Below, one piece after another: positions 22,814 through 24,320 of a stretch of DNA of 24,320 nucleotides. Below the pieces are notes generated by a model. That model was not told where the DNA came from. It ran no database searches and saw nothing but the letters and a program-made list of their open reading frames with translations. Origin of the DNA: an uncultured Burkholderiales bacterium. Its GTDB lineage: Bacteria > Pseudomonadota > Gammaproteobacteria > Burkholderiales > Burkholderiaceae_C. The stretch spans positions 1 through 24,320 of the forward strand of contig CAJBHE010000099.1 of NCBI GenBank assembly GCA_903952885.1, in the 5' to 3' direction. How positions within the stretch are numbered: the stretch's first letter is position 1; every line of letters starts with the position of its first letter. The translations under genes and the position numbers were made by a program.

Positions 22814-23433
22814 GCCTGTTGCGACACCCACAACGGATGTTTTTGCATTACGGCAGCAAACGCGTCTGAGGTCTCAAACGCCACAAGCCATTTCGACAAA
22901 TGCACCCAAGGCTGCGCATCAAACCAAGCCCGTTCTGTGCGCGCAAACTGTCGCACAAATGGCGCGAGGCACGCATCGGCCAAACCCCAGCGTTCGCCTG
23001 ATAAATAAGCAGCTGTTTGCAATTGCGCATCGAGTTCATTGAGCCATGCGGAACCCAAGTCACGGTGCTTCAAGCCATGGCTCAACCCAAACCGCTGCGG
23101 GTATTTGTAGCGGTCTAGGTTGGCTTTGAATTCACCATCATTACCAGCAATCAATGCATCTGCCTTCGCCTTGGCTTGCGGATAGACAGGCAACCAGCCA
23201 TTGGGATCCTTCTGCGCCAAAGCCCAATAAATGATGTCTAAGCTTTGCTCTAGCACTTCGCCTGAATCCAGGCACAACACAGGCACTGTGCCTTTGGGTG
23301 ACACAGCCAGCATTTCGACTGGCTTCGCCTTCAATGCGACTTCACAATGTTCATAAGCCACGCCGCTGACTTGTAAAGCCAAGCGTGCTCGCATCGCATA
23401 AGGACACCGGCGAAATGAATACAGAACGTGCAT
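22810..23433 (-). CDS. Glutathione S-transferase family protein
   Basis: The 207-residue product has an N-terminal thioredoxin-like domain (about 1-75) starting YSFRRCPYAMRARLAL, with Cys10 as the likely glutathione-binding residue. The cis-proline region is SPKGTVPVL, and GEVLEQSLDIIYWAL holds the Glu-Gln-Ser glutathione contact. A helical C-terminal domain (about 85-200) contains WGLADACLAPFVRQFARTE. The CPYAMR motif resembles Grx2- and omega-like transferases with thiol-transfer activity rather than classical detoxifying GSTs. The downstream end overlaps the convergent hydrolase gene by four bases. Confidence 0.9.
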   Translation of the reverse strand: MHVLYSFRRCPYAMRARLALQVSGVAYEHCEVALKAKPVEMLAVSPKGTVPVLCLDSGEVLEQSLDIIYWALAQKDPNGWLPVYPQAKAKADALIAGNDGEFKANLDRYKYPQRFGLSHGLKHRDLGSAWLNELDAQLQTAAYLSGERWGLADACLAPFVRQFARTERAWFDAQPWVHLSKWLVAFETSDAFAAVMQKHPLWVSQQA

Positions 23434-23521
23434 AAAGAAAGAGGAAAAACTCGAGTAACCAACGTGTCAGACACCACTGGCGCAACGTTCAGCGATGGGC
23501 AAGAATGCGACACAAAAGCAC

Positions 23522-23527
23522 AAGGAG
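23522..23527 (+). promoter_or_regulatory. Ribosome binding site deciding the FAH-family start
   Basis: AAGGAG lies 7 bases before the ATG at 23535. It supports that start over an in-frame ATG 30 bases upstream, and therefore supports the twin-arginine leader as the true N-terminus. Confidence 0.78.
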
Positions 23528-23534
23528 ACAACAC

Positions 23535-24320
23535 ATGAAACGCCGTCAATTCTTTCAGAATTCTGCCCTCGTCACATCTGGTGCCCTTGTGGGTTGCGCC
23601 ACAACGAGTATGGCAGCCCATACGCCAAAGACACCTTTCACCGTGCCAGCTACCTATATCCCCATTGTCGGCTCGGACGAGATGTTTCCGATTCGACGCA
23701 TCTATTGCATTGGCCGCAACTACGCTGCACATGCCCGCGAAATGGGATCAGACCCCACACGAGAACCACCCTTCTTCTTCCAAAAACCCACGGATGCCAT
23801 TCAATACGTGGCCGCAGGCAAGATCGCTGACCATCCCTACCCCACTCTCACCAAAAACTACCACTACGAAGCCGAATTGGTCGCGGTGCTGGGCAAAGGT
23901 GGCCGCAACATCTCCGTTGATAAGGCGCTCGACTTGGTCTATGGCTACACCTTAGGTCTTGACATGACACGCCGCGATTTGCAAAGGGGCATGGGTGATC
24001 AAAAGAAGCCTTGGGAAATTGGCAAAAGCTTTGACCAATCAGCCCCCATCGGTGCGGTTCACAAAGTGGCACAAACAGGCCACTTCACCAAAGGTGACAT
24101 TTGGCTCAAGGTAAATGGGCAGGTCAAACAAAAAGCAGATTTGAACCAAATGATTTGGTCTGTCGCTGAACAAATCAGCAAACTCTCAGAAGCATTTGAG
24201 CTGTTCCCAGGCGACATCATCTACGCAGGCACACCTGAAAACGTGGGTCCCGTGGTACGCGGCGATGTGATTGAAATGCACATCGATGGTTTGCCCAACC
24301 TCAGCGTGAAGATCGTTTAA
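23535..24320 (+). CDS. FAH-family hydrolase with Tat/lipoprotein-like leader
   Basis: This 261-residue protein belongs to the fumarylacetoacetate hydrolase family (isomerases, hydratases and C-C hydrolases of aromatic-acid pathways). Family marks are IYCIGRNYAAHAREMG, PFFFQKPTDAI, HYEAELVAVLGKGGRNI with metal-binding Glu112 and Glu114, YGYTLGLDMTRRDLQ with Asp143, WEIGKSFDQSAPIG and GDIIYAGTPENVGPV. Unusually, it begins with an export-like leader: twin arginines in MKRRQFF, a hydrophobic stretch, and a lipobox-like LVGC with Cys21. This suggests export in folded form by the Tat system and possibly lipid anchoring, whereas relatives are cytoplasmic. The stop TAA is the last codon of the window. 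It is divergent from the GST gene. Confidence 0.9.
   Translation: MKRRQFFQNSALVTSGALVGCATTSMAAHTPKTPFTVPATYIPIVGSDEMFPIRRIYCIGRNYAAHAREMGSDPTREPPFFFQKPTDAIQYVAAGKIADHPYPTLTKNYHYEAELVAVLGKGGRNISVDKALDLVYGYTLGLDMTRRDLQRGMGDQKKPWEIGKSFDQSAPIGAVHKVAQTGHFTKGDIWLKVNGQVKQKADLNQMIWSVAEQISKLSEAFELFPGDIIYAGTPENVGPVVRGDVIEMHIDGLPNLSVKIV

Overview
The window reads as a stretch of chromosome from a betaproteobacterium of the order Burkholderiales, most likely the family Comamonadaceae (Limnohabitans/Rhodoferax-like). This rests on protein character (for example GlnA, NtrBC, RsuA, the YihY protein and DUF2069) and gene order, not on a database search. It is core-like and very compact: 25 protein genes, no gap above about 230 bases, and many neighbouring genes that overlap by 1 to 74 bases. 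I see no tRNA, rRNA, CRISPR array, insertion sequence or prophage.

Layout. 1-1845 (+) holds the end of tolQ, then tolR and tolA, the inner-membrane energised part of the Tol-Pal envelope system. tolB and pal do not follow. A membrane acyltransferase (+, to 2923) comes instead, and its tail overlaps an MFS transporter on the other strand. 2850-6946 (-) is a co-directional run: YihY/BrkB membrane protein, CBS-pair protein, chorismate synthase aroC, MFS transporter. A small DUF2069 membrane protein (+) starts divergently beside yihY. 7373-9394 (-) is a three-gene set: a RodZ-like transmembrane HTH protein, a bactofilin and an orphan FixJ-type response regulator. 9555-11667 (+) is thyA-folA-xthA (dTMP and folate synthesis, DNA repair).

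11675-16381 (-) is the nitrogen-regulation locus glnA, a secreted DUF4124-like protein, ntrB (glnL) and ntrC (glnG). A sigma-54 -24/-12 promoter and upstream NtrC-type sites precede glnA, and an intrinsic terminator follows it. 16607-21052 (-) is a tight five-gene run: secreted YncE-like beta-propeller, NodB-type polysaccharide deacetylase, sterol-desaturase-family membrane oxygenase, EI24/CysZ-like membrane protein and a CinA-type MoCF-domain protein. 21178-21921 (-) is an RsuA-family pseudouridine synthase, 21947-22813 (+) an alpha/beta hydrolase, 22810-23433 (-) a glutathione S-transferase, and 23535-24320 (+) a fumarylacetoacetate-hydrolase-family protein carrying a twin-arginine/lipoprotein-like leader.

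How they fit together. NtrB and NtrC should control their own locus through the sigma-54 glnA promoter. Several genes serve the envelope (Tol, acyltransferase, bactofilin set, deacetylase). The least explained parts are the RodZ-like/bactofilin/FixJ set, the five-gene propeller-to-CinA run, and the apparently exported FAH-family enzyme.
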